Assembly: GCA_026182355.1 (NCBI GenBank)
Contig: JAPFBL010000601.1
Span: 51,001-115,000, forward strand
DNA length: 64,000 nt
DNA from: Hermatobates lingyangjiaoensis
Lineage: Eukaryota; Arthropoda; Insecta; Hemiptera; Hermatobatidae
Reading direction: 5' to 3'
This document shows positions 21,955-33,610 of this stretch, one piece after another (the stretch's first letter is position 1; each line of letters starts with the position of its first letter). The notes under the pieces are model-generated. The model searched no databases. It had not been told where the DNA came from and saw only the letters and a list, made by a program, of their open reading frames with translations. A program made the translations under genes and the position numbers.

Positions 21955-22370
21955 TAATTGAGGGTGATTATAGTACTGCGTTCTAAGAACTATTGTACTT
22001 TCTCCTCCTTTCTGTACTATAGTACTCCAGTTAGCTGAAACGCCTCAAAGAAGCTTAGCACTTTTGCTGGATCCAACGGCAAAAGCTCTTCTATGGTTTT
22101 ATTGAGTGTCCCGAAGCACCTGCCTCTGTGTAGCACAGTGGCTTGGCAATCAGCCAGCAGATGCAACGGTGTTTCTTCCTTCACCTTGCAGAATCTGCAC
22201 AAACCATCATTGATAATGGCCATTCTTTGCATATGCTCATTAAGTTTGCAGTGTCTTGTTAGAAAACCGGTTAAAATCCTTACATTATTCCTGCTCCTAT
22301 CCATACAATACAAGATTCGCCTATTCTCAAACTTATTGAGAAGTATCATTGATTGTCTGTGTCCTTGAAG
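21955..22370 (-). mobile_element. LINE 3' end: C-terminal part of an RNase H-type non-LTR ORF2
   Basis: The minus-strand frame (22017-22349) reads RNNVRILTGFLTRHCKLNEH, then LCRFCKVKEETPLHLLADCQ. This is the GH..LN.H / CRFC..EET..HLLC.C pattern found downstream of RNase H in many non-LTR retrotransposons (the expected Cys of HLLC is Ala here). The stop is followed by a short 3' UTR ending ATAATCACCCTCAA with a TTAA/AAAT-rich tail. A homologous copy is at 38690-39445. The copy is 5' truncated and not functional alone. Confidence 0.8.
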
Positions 22371-22498
22371 AGAATCCCAGTATTACTTCCTGTTTTCTTT
22401 AAACCGAAAAATCTTCAAACCCCGCTTTACTAATCTAATCATTAAGAAAATGACTGATAACTGTTTATTAAGTTTTCAACTCTAGATAGAGTCTGGTT

Positions 22499-23324
22499 CA
22501 AGGGTGCTCACACATTGTCTGCATGCGAGTTACTTATGAAATGATAAGTCACAGTGACCTACCCACTGTATTTATTTAGAAGTATATTAACGATTCTTCC
22601 TATCTATTATGAGGGATTTAATATTTCATCAACTCAAAACCTTCTCTTCCCATATCATATGAAAGTTGTATATTTTTTCCTTCTTACCACATCCAGTCTC
22701 CAAACTCATTTTTATACAATTTTTTTTAATTTTAAGAGAAAAACTCAAAAGTAAAGAGTATGAAGCAACTTAATGACTAGTTAATTAGTTTTACTGAACT
22801 TAGAACTACTTTTGCCGTTGCAGAGTGACCTAAGGATAAAAAAAAATCATAGTTTATTTGACTGGCCAACCTGTATTTTAATCAGGGACAGGATGAAATA
22901 TGGCTGATGTTATTTTTTTTTTAAACAATGCGATCTTCAAATGATAGCTGGGCGATCAACTGGTCATCGCGATTGACTGGTTCACCGCGACCTACTGGTC
23001 ATCGTGATCGACTGGTTCATCGCGATCGACTGGTTCATCGCGATCGACTGGTTCATTGTGATCGACTGGTTCATCGTGATCGACTGGTCATCATGATCGA
23101 CTGGTCATCGTGTTCGACTGGTTCACTGTGATCGACTGGTCATCGTGTTCGACTGGTTCACCGTGATCGACTGGTCATCGTAATCGACTGGTCATCATGA
23201 TCGACTGGTCATCGTGATCGACTGGTCATCGTGATCGACTGGTCATCGTGATCGACTGGTCATCGTGATCAACTGGTCATCGCGATCGACCTATAGATCG
23301 CGATCAACGTACTGAGCACCCCTG
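22499..23324. mobile_element. hAT-type element whose interior is a minisatellite
   Basis: Left end CAAGGGTGCTCACAC..TTG and right end (complement CAGGGGTGCTCAGTACGTTG) form hAT-like inverted termini. Candidate 8-bp target duplications are GTCTGGTT (22491-22498) and GTTTAGTT (23325-23332), 6 of 8 matching. No transposase is seen. Confidence 0.65.
22968..23297 (+). repeat. 17-18 bp minisatellite inside the hAT element
   Basis: About 18-19 copies of GATCGACTGGTCATCGT, with an extra T in some units (GGTTCATCG). The unit resembles the GATCGCGATC subterminal sequence of the element's right end, so the array probably grew from its subterminal repeats. Confidence 0.9.
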
Positions 23325-23329
23325 GTTTA

Positions 23330-23820
23330 GTTCCTATAAATTTTATTGCAGAAGAAGAACAAGATGTAAACACAGTTTGTAATACCGATTTACCGATGAG
23401 TCATACGCTCGTTGGACCAGTTAAAAAGCTAATTTGCTACCTTCAAAGACAATGGATTTAACTATAATTAGTAATCTGAGATTATAAACAATGACATGAA
23501 GAAAACAATAGTTGGAAAGCAAAAGACATGAGGTGATTTAATTAAAGATGACAAGAGTTTTTAAACTTGCGCCAAATATTATTCATTAGTTGATCATTTA
23601 ATTTTCTAAAACATTAATGATGTTAAATCATTTTAGGAATTAATTGAGGAATACTATTCTAACAGCATTATGAATAAAAAATGGAACTTTTAATTTTTAG
23701 TGTGATTTTTTAGTTTGTTTAACTTTGAGAATCGATGAAACGTTAGAAATTAGATTTAAAAAAAATATTTGAATTAACTTAATCTATTTAAATCAGACGG
23801 AAATTTGGTTTAATCTATAT
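23330..23820. other. No gene seen
   Basis: AT-rich sequence without recognisable features. Confidence 0.45.
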
Positions 23821-23825
23821 TTAAA

Positions 23826-24012
23826 TCAATATATATATATATATATATATATATGATGAAACCACAATACCACTTACTTTTTGACTCTGACGAAGAACGC
23901 TTGTTACGGTTGAAAGATCTTAGTCTTGTTTTCCCATTTTCTTATTGTGGTTTGATCATTGATTTTTATTTCACGTGTTTATGTGAAATTTATATATATA
24001 TATATATAGACG
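23826..24012 (+). ncRNA. Hammerhead-like motif (AGATCT family) flanked by (TA)n
   Basis: GACT (23883), CTGACGA (23887-23893), A, GAACG/CGGTT, GAA, AGATCT, T, AGTC (23922-23925). The cassette end is TTATTTCACGTGTTTATGTGAAAT, a small hairpin shared by the whole family. (TA)n lies on both sides. Confidence 0.7.
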
Positions 24013-24659
24013 GTAAAATAATCTATATTTTTAGATTATATTCATCAAAATAGGAAAATTTCACCTAACCTATAAATATTATTTCGTTAGTATTACTATT
24101 TAATTATACTACTAGTATCATTAATACTAAGTAGTATTTAGTATAATTTAATGATACTACTAGTCAATGATTACTATTATAAGTAGTATAAGTTCATTAT
24201 ACGTAAAATGATGTATTTTTTAATTGAATTCCATCTTTACTTGATTGTTTATTTGATATTTATTTTCTTAAGTATTAATTGGAATTACTTAGTTACTTTT
24301 GTTCGGATTGTTTCCTGATAACTGTAATATATCGAGTGAGTGAACATAAAATAATATATCAGTGTGAAGATCGTAACTGCCGTGACTGTAGCAAACTTTG
24401 ATGAAATATGTTTCAAACAAGATTTGCTACCTACTTATCTCTGATATAACAAACTCGCGCCGTTTCTCTCTTTGTTTGCTTCTCTTTTATCAGATTCTTT
24501 ATAGGGTTTTACAAATACATTCCTACAATCATCATCTAAACTACAAGAAGAAATCAGTAAAATGACTAATCTTTTTCATGACCAATTCTAGTCGTTTTCT
24601 CTCTTTCTTTTTGTTGTTTAGAAGTTGATTTTTTGTTTCATGTGTTTATTGTTAAATCT

Positions 24660-24876
24660 TATTATCTATAATCAAAGTTATTATAAAACTATTATTAGAA
24701 ACAGTTCAAAGGAACGTAAACAGTTCTTTTGGAAGATGGGTAATGAGAAAAGAGAGAAGGAGACGGATTTTCTGAAAATTTGAGTCAGTCAGTGTGTTTC
24801 TTTGTTTTTTGTGTTAATTTTCTTCGATTTTGAACTTATGTATGTCGAGTTTGAATCATTTTTCCGACTTTGTAAG

Positions 24877-24913
<37 letters not shown>

Positions 24914-24920
24914 AAATGTT
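24660..24920 (+). ncRNA. Degenerate hammerhead-like cassette and (TA)n
   Basis: At 24757-24790, GGAGACGGA..TTCTGAAAATTTGAG matches the AATT family, but the core is decayed (GGAGA instead of CTGAAGA). (TA)n follows at 24876-24915. Confidence 0.4.
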
Positions 24921-25059
24921 ATTCCTGCCTGTTCTAACTTTTAATCTATTTATTCTGTTTTATTTTATCCCTTAGCTCAGACCTTTTCCATATTTTAATA
25001 GCTTCCTGTGTTTCTTCTATTCCTCTTTACTACTTTTATTGTTTTATTTTACTCCTTTT

Positions 25060-25173
25060 ATATATTGTCTTGGTCTCCCATTCTCTTTTCTCCTGAAGAC
25101 GGATTATCCGAAAATTTGAGTCTGTAAGTGTGTTTCCCTACTTTGTGTGTTGCTCTTTGTTAATCTCGAACTC

Positions 25174-25213
<40 letters not shown>
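25060..25213 (+). ncRNA. Hammerhead-like motif (AATT family, GGA stem) with (TA)n
   Basis: CTGAAGA (25093-25099), C, GGA/TCC with a TTA loop, GAA, AATT, T, stem I CTC/GAG. The downstream cassette (GTAAGTGTGTTTC) runs into (TA)n at 25176-25212. Confidence 0.65.
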
Positions 25214-25224
25214 CAGATTCAATA

Positions 25225-25840
25225 ATATATCAACCGTTTGATAGAATAGGTGTGTTCTCTAATCGGGGTTCAGTCAATTTTCCAGGATAAAAAATCAAAC
25301 TCTCGTTTGCCACGTTGCCAAACAAAGGATAAGAAATCACATAAGAAATCACAAAGGATAAGAAAAATAAGAAATCACATATCAACATCAAACATATACA
25401 CAATATGAAAATGGATTGTTACAACTTATGAATATTACAAGCAGAAATATTTCAGAGATACATAAAATAATATTACTTACAGAAGTAAGAATTTTTTAAC
25501 TAAGAAAATGAAATTTTCTTAATGTAATGTAATGTAATGAATAATATAAATTTCATTTTCTTAGTTAAAAAAAAAAATAAAAATAAAAAATTCTTACTTC
25601 TGTAAGTAATATTATTTTATGTATCTCAGAAATATTTCTGCTTGTAATATTCATAAGTTGTAACAATCCATTTTCATATTGTTAATATGTTTGATGTTGA
25701 TACGTGATTTTTTATTATCCTTTGTTTGTAGGCCTATGAAAAAGGTTTTAAATAAAACCGAATCGTTGGCAACGAGAGTTTGATTTTTTATCCTCGAAAA
25801 TTGACCGAACCCCGACTAGAGAACACACCTATATAATATA
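25225..25840. mobile_element. 0.6-kb palindrome (GGTTTT-stem family, altered core)
   Basis: The arms face each other around about 25530: TGTGTTCTCTAATCGGGGTT and AACCCCGAC..GAGAACACACC at the outside, TTCATTTTCTTAGTTAA-type sequence near the centre. The right arm has GGCCTATGAAAAAGG, TTTTAAATAAAACC, GAATCGTTGGC. The left arm has lost this core (GCCACGTTGCC only). GCC/GGC could form stem I, but the CTGANGA box is absent. Confidence 0.7.
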
Positions 25841-25849
25841 TACATTTGA

Positions 25850-26125
25850 TAAACAGAAAGACGATCCAAACTGGACACAGTCAAAATCGAGTTCAAAATG
25901 GAAAAAGAGTAACCCGCAGATTAATGAAAGACACTTACAAAACTCAAATTTTCAGGCAAGGATTACTTGCCGTTACCTCTACAACTTTCTTGATGTCATT
26001 TTCTGTTTTCTCCTGAGCACGGACTGCCCGAAAATTTGAGTTTTATAAGTGTCTTTCATTAATCTGTATGTTACTCTTCTTCGATTTTGAACCCGTGTAT
26101 ATATATTTATATATATATATATATC
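25850..26125 (+). ncRNA. Hammerhead-like motif (AATT family) with core change
   Basis: CTGAGCA (G8 replaced by C), C, GG/CC, GAA, AATT, T and stem I CTC/GAG at about 26009-26041. The left half (25860-25960) is an inverted, diverged arm of the same family. G8 is essential in characterised hammerheads, so this copy should be dead. Confidence 0.5.
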
Positions 26126-26149
26126 AATGTTCCACAATAAGAAATAGAA

Positions 26150-26430
26150 AAAAAAATCTAAGATCTTTCAACCGTAACAAGTGGTCTTTGTCAGAGTAAA
26201 AAACCCACGTGTTTATTGCGAAATAACAACAATGAACATCCAAACTACAACAAGAAAAAAGAAAAGACTACGATCTTTCAACCTTAACAAGCGGACTTCG
26301 TCAGAGTCAAATACCAACTGGAATTTGGTTTTTTCTCAATCAGTATTTGACTCTGACGGAAAAATTTTACCTTGTTACAGTTGAAAAATTTTAATCTTTT
26401 TTATTTTTCCTTATTGTGGTTTGAACGTTC
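26150..26430. mobile_element. Three AGATCT-family hammerhead-like copies, two minus and one plus
   Basis: Minus 26155-26197 has CTGACAA (mutated). Minus 26266-26308 has CTGACGA, A, GTCCG.., GAA and a changed stem III (AGATCG). Plus 26345-26395 is strongly decayed (CTGACGG, AAAATTTT). The copies look older than the 62951 palindrome. Confidence 0.5.
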
Positions 26431-26492
26431 ATATATATCTTAATAAACGATTTTATACTTCATTATTTAAGCTAATTCTGTTAGTAGGGTAA

Positions 26493-26745
26493 AAATCTAA
26501 TGAAATGGTCTCCACATATAAAAATTTTAATTATATAAACAACGCGTTTCGAACGCGTAGTGTTCTTCCTCAGGCATTAACTAAAAAATAAAATGACACC
26601 AGAGTGCCATTTACTTAATGCCTGAGGAAGAACACTACGTGTTCGAAACGCGTTGTTTATATCATTAAAATTTTTATATGTGGAGACCATTTCATTAGAT
26701 TTTTACCCTACAATGAGTAAATACCATATAATAACTGATTGCACT
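26493..26745. mobile_element. Palindromic hammerhead cassette (ACGCGT family)
   Basis: The arms mirror each other around about 26600. Outer arms are GGGTAAAAATCTAATGAAAT and its complement. Minus motif 26541-26574 and plus motif 26621-26655 both have CTGAGGA, A, a GAACAC-type stem II (the minus copy has GAACACTACGCGTTC), GAA, ACGCGT, T. The plus side ends with the family terminus GAGTAAATACCATA..GATTGCAC. Confidence 0.75.
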
Positions 26746-26749
26746 ACAT

Positions 26750-28430
26750 TAGAATTAATTCCGTTAGGATATGGGTTGTTAAAGGTTATTATTTTTTTGT
26801 TTTTTGGTTTCGTGTGTGAACTAAGATGGTGTTAGTAAACTTTCTTTAAGCATTGTCTTATTGTTTAGTCATTTCAAAGCATAACTGTCAAGCATGACAG
26901 CTTCCGATTCTGCCGTTTAAATTCAACATTAGGAAACGCCTCCTGAAGTGTACTTCGCCAACGTTCTGACAGCACTAGCATTGCTTCACAGCTATTGTCA
27001 TTTACTTAAGAAAACAATAGGATTATTATCTATTCATATGAGCTAAATGAATTAACTTTTATCTTCTATCTTCAAGGTTAACCCCTTTTTTTTCTTTTTT
27101 TTTTTTTTAAAATGACTTCAGGGTTATATCGAAGTTCTTTGTTCTTTAGATATCTCTTAATTAACTTTAATAAAGAAAAGAAAAAAAAATAATTATAGGA
27201 ATTTCGTGACAAGTTTTGAAGTGTCTTTGTTATTGTTTAAGTTATCTTAAGATTTCATGGAGGAAAATCTCAGGGTACTAATTATAAGAAAATTAAGAAT
27301 CTTTTCTTAATCAGTTAGTTTGGGGTCAGAGATTTGTTCAGAGAAATCCAACTTGAATAATTAGATATTCATTATTTTTAAAGATATTACTCTTCATTAA
27401 ACAGACCGATAAATGCGTTTTGCATATTTGAAATAAAAAAATCCTAAGGTATACACTCAACTTTACTATACGTAAATGTATTGTGAGACCCGAGGTTAAT
27501 CAACTTGATTAATTAGTTTATGCTAATTTGACTAACGCTATTTTCTCAATTGCATTGGGAATGCAATTATAGATGTATATTTTAAAATAATGTTTAGAAT
27601 TTATGACTAGAGGCCTTCGTCCTTCCTGCTTGTCCCTACTATAAGCACGAGAGTAATGATACTGTGTATCAAGGTTGCTGGTAAATTGCATATCTCTCCT
27701 GGCTGTATAGCAGTACAAGTTACGCCGTAGTTTATCACAATCAGAACAGTTATGACTTTTTCTGTAGGTTACTTTACCTTCCTTGTTTGTTCTTGCTCCA
27801 ATAAAATAAAACCTTTGGCTATGAGTTAAATTACATGTTTTGGTATCTTCATTAATAAAGCTGAAAGATTTATTCTAATAATGATAATCTTAACCGATGA
27901 GGCTATATTGGGTATTTACAGTGAAAGGCCAAATAAGTCTTGTGAATATAGAATAGAATTTAATTCTATTTAATCAGGAAAGGAAATTCTTATTGTCCAA
28001 CAAAATATCTGATCACGTCGTAATAAAAATATTAGAACATTGTAAGTTTACCAAAGTTCCTCTCAAACATAATATGAATATTATCTTCACTGTTATCAAA
28101 GGTTGACACAGCAGAAATGAAAGGTTTAGAGGAAGACAGTGGCCGTTGCATGACAAAACTCACATATATTAAAGTTGGTCCTTTGTGATACCATAAAAGT
28201 GAGGCTGTTCTCATTCTTTACTAATCTATTTTGAACTTATCCCAAGAGAACAATAAGTTTTGTTAGGTCTCTGATTTCAAGAAGATACTGACTTTTCAAA
28301 GTTGTCAAATAAGTACACCGGTAGCGTGATTTTTCTTCTTTGAGACAAAGCAAGGCATTCAAAATTCATTTCTGGTAGCAAACCCAATCTGGTAGCATGT
28401 TTGAAACTGATAACAACTGTTCGAAACACG
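26750..28430. other. No gene seen; one R-repeat fragment
   Basis: AT-rich, poly-T at 27083-27110. At 27436-27480 minus-strand sequence ACTCAACTTTACTATACGTAAA with TCCTAAGGTATAC matches the conserved end of repeat R. Otherwise nothing recognisable. Confidence 0.45.
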
Positions 28431-28470
28431 TTGTTAGTTTTGATATTAAGTTCCCTTTGTGTTTGTATAT

Positions 28471-28667
28471 ATATATATACATATATTGATATAAATATAA
28501 ATATATATATATATCATATGTATATATATACATACATATATATATATATATATATAGTTAGCTTCAGCTTCCCAAAGGGACTACTTCTGCCCGATGACGA
28601 CGACTGTCGAAATATCGTTGTGAGTCTTTTGTGTGTGTCTTTATTTGTTTTTTCTCTTTCCTGTGTG

Positions 28668-28724
<57 letters not shown>
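28471..28724 (+). ncRNA. Hammerhead-like motif between (TA)n tracts
   Basis: Core CCGATGA (one change from CTGATGA), C, GAC/GTC with a GACT loop, GAA, ATAT, C at about 28590-28615. (TA)-rich tracts lie at 28471-28557 and 28671-28724. The change at U4 suggests reduced or no activity. Confidence 0.55.
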
Positions 28725-28728
<4 letters not shown>

Positions 28729-29002
28729 TATAAATAGGCAGCAGATCCTCTTTTAAACAGGTATCATTAAAATTAACCGCAGTCTCGGCATTCACGATTT
28801 TAAGACTGAGAGATTCGATCCTACGAACTAACCTCCTGCTAACGGGGTTCAACTGGAAAAGGAGTTAGCCAAGTGACATGTTAAATTAAAATCGATGACT
28901 CATGCTTAGTCATTGCTATTAATAGATTAAAAGGATAGTACAGGTTAATATAAAGAGAAGGTCAACGGTCAATAATGAACAAGAAACAAGCCGTTAGAAT
29001 AT

Positions 29003-29222
29003 ATATATATAAAGATTTCACACAAACACGTGAAATAACAATCAATGATCAAACCACAATAAGAAATGGGAAAACAAGACTAAGATCTTTCAACCGTAAC
29101 AAGTGGTCTTCGTCAGAGTCAAAAACCCAACTGACTCTGTTTTTTGACTCTGACGAAGATCGCTTGTTACGGTTGAAAGATCTTAGTCTTGTTTTCCCAT
29201 TTCTTATTATGGTTTGATCATT

Positions 29223-29250
<28 letters not shown>
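29003..29250. mobile_element. Palindromic hammerhead pair (AGATCT family)
   Basis: Minus motif 29078-29120 and plus motif 29146-29187 have CTGACGA, A, stem II (GACCA/CGGTT and GATCG/CGGTT respectively), GAA, AGATCT, T, stem I GACT/AGTC. The outer arms carry GATCAAACCACAATAAG and its complement. The left cassette end CACGTGAAAT hairpin is present. (TA)n and (TG)n follow on the right. Confidence 0.75.
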
Positions 29251-29266
<16 letters not shown>

Positions 29267-29465
29267 CGTGTTTGTGTGTGTGGAGACATGATTTCTGAAA
29301 TTCCACAATATGAGTAACAGATTGCACAAGTAATGAATTTTAACAATATCATAAAAATTCCTAAAAGTCCTTGAAAGAAGAGTAATTTTGGCAAAAGGAG
29401 TGAATTACCAGTGAATGGAATGTTTACGGGACGTTAGAGTGGACTGAGTTTGTGATTAAAGGAGG

Positions 29466-29484
29466 TCCCCCCCCCCCCCCCCCC
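29466..29484 (+). repeat. Poly-C run
   Basis: About 18 consecutive C. The downstream GGGTTCGATT is only superficially B-box-like. Confidence 0.8.
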
Positions 29485-29924
29485 AGGCATTGGTGTTTTC
29501 ATGGGTTCGATTCAACGACAGGAGACGAATCAATCAGAATGATTTCACGCCTTGGACCGAAGCATCGCTTTCTTCCTCCTTCTTTCATCTAGCCTCGTGA
29601 CAGAAATGGACCACTATCTACTTGTTTCGCTCATTTATCTGTGAAACTTAAATTGTTATAGTTAAAAACATTTAGAAGGGAATTTCAATTTTAAAATTGG
29701 TTATAATATGTGGTAGTTATTTTACGATGGATTACAAGAAACCATGCAAGGGTGAATGAATTCCTTTATTGTTCATATCGATTAGGTAATTCTACTCTAA
29801 TTTCTCACTAGTTATATCTAACATTATCTATCATTAAGTAAGATAAACTAGGAGATATTGTTGGATGATGCTCGGAATTTCTCATGACTACAGAAAAATC
29901 TTAATCTCCTTCTAGATAATACTT

Positions 29925-30345
29925 GAATTCCGCCTTTTTCAGTTAGAATATTCATTCTTCATTCATTCCTAAATCCTTGAATTCCGCCTTTTTCAGTTAG
30001 AATATTCATTCTTCATTCATTCCTAAACCCTTGAATTCGGCCTTTTTCAGTTAGAATATTCATTCTTCATTCATTCCTAAATCCTTGAATTCGCCTTTTT
30101 CAGTTAGAATATTCATTCTTCATTCATTCCTAAACCCTTGAATTCCGCCTTTTTCAGTTAGAATATTCATTCTTCATTCATTCCTAAACCCTTGATTCCG
30201 CCTTTTTCAGTTAGAATATTCATTCTTCATTCATTCCTAAACCCTTGAATTCCGCCTTTTTCAGTTAGAATATTCATTCTTCATTCATTCCTAAATCATT
30301 GAATTCCGTTAGTTTCAGTTAGAATATTCACTCTTCATTCATTCC
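29925..30345 (+). repeat. About 54-bp minisatellite, 8 copies
   Basis: The unit is CTTGAATTCCGCCTTTTTCA, then GTTAGAATATTCATTC, TTCATTCATTCCTAAA. Copies are nearly identical except the last, which has GTTAGTTTCAG. The array abuts repeat R at 30360. Confidence 0.9.
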
Positions 30346-30359
30346 TTAAATTTCCAGTA

Positions 30360-30935
30360 TTCGATAATTCTATAAAAGACCAAAAATGTAAAACAATTCA
30401 GAATTGAAATATTTCGTTTGAAGAATAATAAATGTAATTATCGTATATCTTTAATTATTAATCATCTTAAAACGACATTTTTTCTTCGATGTTTTTCAGA
30501 GAAAATAAGAGTATTTTCCTGTTTTAAATTTAAAAATTTGGCTTAAATATTCAATATAGAAGGAGGTGAAGTAAACGATGCAAGAAATCCACTGGCTACT
30601 TGAACAAAAGCCATGTTCTCTTGCAGGATATTATTTCGTATCAAGAAATTTTTTACTTTGGCTGTTCAAAAAAATGTTATTACTGCTGCTGTTAGTATTA
30701 TGTTATACTAATGAGATTATTTGCATCAGTGGTGTGAAATGCAAAATAAGCTTATATATTGATAAGTCGATCAATCACTACTATCTGACTACCTCAGGAA
30801 TGAAATACTAATAAACATCTCCCATTTAAATGTTTGCATTATGCTTAAATGAGGCATTATATATTATATACCCAAGAAGATATGTATTAAGTTTACTTAT
30901 AGTAAAGTTGAGTGTAGGCCAATCCAGATTTTTTT
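30360..30935 (+). repeat. Dispersed repeat R, long copy 1
   Basis: Aligns with 52040-52660 over most of its length and ends in the shared block TTTACTTATAGTAAAGTTGA, GTGTAGGCC, CTCCAGATTTTTTT (here AATCCAG). Both copies keep an open frame of similar length (here 77 codons, 30578-30811) with common segments such as LEQKPCSL and an IDK..IN.Y block. I do not recognise the protein. Ends in a T-run, with fragments at 15838, 27436, 32926 and 41317. Confidence 0.6.
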
Positions 30936-30939
30936 TCTT

Positions 30940-32000
30940 TCTCTTTGTTTTTTCTACGTAGTTATTCGTAATCTGATTTTGTGCGCCCTCAGCGAAGTTA
31001 CCGTTTAACTCCTCTCAACTGTAACTTCTTATCAAAGAGATTTCTAAGAAACTGAATTATATTCATTAATTCTTTAATTGTTGTTTGAAATTTCGTAACT
31101 GTTATTCAAAAGCTTTGAACTAACTTAATTTAAACATGTCTGTTCTATACACCACTGGACACGTCATACTGGGCTAGACATCAATGTAAGGAGATCACCT
31201 TCTATGATACCTATATTACTGCGAACTTACAGTATTCTGTAATACACTCGTGACTAAGACACTATGGTGTTTGTCATTCCTGTCTATTCTTTTAATCCTG
31301 GACCTAGTACACTAAACTTAACAATGAAAACAAGAAAACCAAAGTGGTTTGCAATACGTGCACTATGGATTCATTTGTATAAAGAAACATGATGAATGCC
31401 TGCTTCAGCAATTCATTAATTTCAATGAGAATCCTTGATAAAGTTCATGAAGTAATTAAGCAAACAATAGGTGATACAGTTTTCGGCTGTTCTTACCATT
31501 GGTTAGTTTATTTTCTAATTTTTAATATTAAATTGATTTTAATGCTATTTCTTTTAGTTGATTAATATACATTTAGTCTATAAACTAAATCAGTTTACGT
31601 TTACTGAAGTAAACGTAATTGCATAAATCGTAAATTAGCACAAGTTTTTACGTAAAACTTGTACATACGAGTTTTAAACGTAATTAAATCAGTTTGCGTA
31701 AATTATTCTAAAAAAATCATCCTATTTAATAACAATGCCCAATGTAAAAAGATCATCCTAATTAAATTTTAATAACAATGCCCAAAATGTAGTAGACACA
31801 TTAAAATAAATCAAGTAGTTAAATTGTTTTTAGTATTTTGAATACTTATGCCACTTCAGATTTATGAATGTATATTCAGATTTGACATAAATTTTAAATA
31901 AATTAAAAGCAAAGTCACTCAAAATGCCAATAATAAAACTCACTGTGACATTTTGAAATCCTAAATCAGTTGTACCATAGACACTCACCCTTAGTTAATG
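30940..32000. other. No gene seen; small hairpins
   Basis: At 31575-31690 are overlapping hairpins (CAGTTTACGTTTACTGAAGT; AAGTTTTTACGTAAAACTTG). At 31715-31790 a roughly 40-bp segment (AATAACAATGCCCAA) is repeated. No gene. Confidence 0.5.
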
Positions 32001-32100
32001 CCTGAAGAAGAACAATACGTGTTCGAAACGCGTTGTTTATACGATTAAATTTTTTTATGTGGACACCATTTCATTAGCTTTTTACCCTACAATTTTCAAA
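32001..32100 (+). ncRNA. Hammerhead-like motif (ACGCGT family), solo
   Basis: CTGAAGA (32002-32008), A, GAAC/GTTC, GAA, ACGCGT, T, then the family downstream arm GTGGACACCATTTCATTAG. No inverted partner is seen, so it is a solo copy. Confidence 0.65.
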
Positions 32101-32329
32101 TACGTTTTCATCTAATATTTGTACTACATACTGTACTAATTTCAAACATATATCCTCGTCAGTTTGTTATAATTTTGCAGTGATTAAAATGCTCTACAAC
32201 AATTTTTTTATGTTATAATTTGTTTTAGTTGTTTAACTATGTTATAATTTAACTGTTCAGTGTACAGTTCAGTGAACAGTTCAGTGTCACGTGTTCATTT
32301 AGACTACAGTTGTTGTTAAAATCCACATA

Positions 32330-32515
32330 CTATTTTTCTTTGTAAAATAATTTGTAATGTAATACAAATTAAATACAAATACAAATACAAAGTTTTTCTG
32401 TTTCAAAATTTATACTTCTGCCTATGAAAAAGGTTTTAAATAAAGACCGAAACGTTGGCAATGATAGTTTAATTTGAACTTGAAGACCTGACCGAGTCCC
32501 GATAAACTTTAGTTT
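32330..32515 (+). mobile_element. GGTTTT-stem family, solo copy
   Basis: GCCTATGAAAAAGG, TTTTAAATAAAGACC, GAAACGTTGGC (32418-32462). It has the GAA-ACGT-T part and a GCC/GGC stem I option but lacks CTGANGA. The downstream GACCTGACCGAGTCCCGATA matches the outer arm at 25800. Confidence 0.5.
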
Positions 32516-32925
32516 TGTATAAATTTATAGTTATAGTTACAATTTATATAAGGATACTTTACAAAATGTTAATAAAGAAATATTTTGTTACTGTTTTAAA
32601 TTTTTTTTTGTATTTTTACGTATTACATCGCGTTGTAAATGTAATGAAATTATTTAATGGTTACACTCTTTATTTGCCTAAAAACAAATATTATTTTGTT
32701 ATAATAAAACAAAAATGTGTTTTATAACTGATTAAATGGATATAACAATAACAATGCGATTTTGCTATGCTATCTATGTACGAGACTCTCGTACATATGG
32801 AATCATTAACTTTATGATCTATGAGTTTGATAATATTTCACCAGGGAGTTTCATGTTACATCTACACGATAAAGACATTGAAATAGAACATAAACTTAAT
32901 CGTCAATGAGATTGATATTATGTTT

Positions 32926-32965
32926 ACTTCTTGTAAAGTGAGTGTAGGCCACTCCATATTTTTTA
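32926..32965 (+). repeat. Dispersed repeat R, terminal fragment
   Basis: TGTTTACTTCTTGTAAAGTGAGTGTAGGCC then ACTCCATATTTTTT matches the R terminus. Nothing else of R is recognisable upstream. Confidence 0.55.
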
Positions 32966-33534
32966 TTAAATTTTAATTTCGTTTTAAATGAAATTTATAT
33001 TGATTTAATAATAACTTATTATATAAAAAGAATTTTCAAAAATTTAAAAGATACGTTTGTTGTGAAGATGAACAGCAGGTCAGGTATTCTAATTCAAATG
33101 ATACATAGATTAATAGTAAGTTCTATTAGGTATGTTAGATTACCATAGAATGAATGAATCGCTGATAAGCAGAGCAGATCGAGTGCTTGCAGTTGAAGGT
33201 GGGGGAGTAGGAACGTCCGGTAAGATCCGGAGGTACTTCATGAATTAAACATACACTCTCCCGTCTAAAGAACAATAACCAAGACATGTGTTTCCTGCAT
33301 TCCTACTTATTAACTTTTACTTCAGCCTCTTAATGTAGTGGCCTTCTAGATTGGCTCCCGAGGGAATATTTCTATTAGCTCAGTATATTTATGGCTCTTA
33401 ACTAACATCATCAGTCTCATGAAGTTAAAAGAAATATTGACTCAAAACTTATCCTCATTAAATAGAGTTCGTACTTTTCAAAATATCAGTGATGAGCCAT
33501 TTTGAAACACTAAAACCAAATCGCACTTCATTCA

Positions 33535-33610
33535 GTGACGCAGCAATGACGGTGGGGGGGTCCCCGGGTGGCACGTGCCAAGAGGCGGCTTTTTGACCGT
33601 GTAAAAATAG
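33535..33610 (+). mobile_element. Possible DNA-transposon end
   Basis: CAGTGACGCAGCAATGACGG, a poly-G, and TCCCCGGGTGGCACGTGCC resemble the CAGTGGCGTAGC..GGGG ends of some hAT-like elements. The matching other end is not found. Low confidence. Confidence 0.3.

Noticed and set aside
24098..24200. TAGTATTA/TAATACTA-type palindromic stretch
   Set aside because: Low-complexity TAGTAT repeats; no defined arms or family resemblance.
28401..28733. 110-codon ORF with a Tyr-Ile repeat tail
   Set aside because: Translation of (TA)n tracts. Many similar frames (17738, 53136, 55107, 55743 and 55766) have the same cause.
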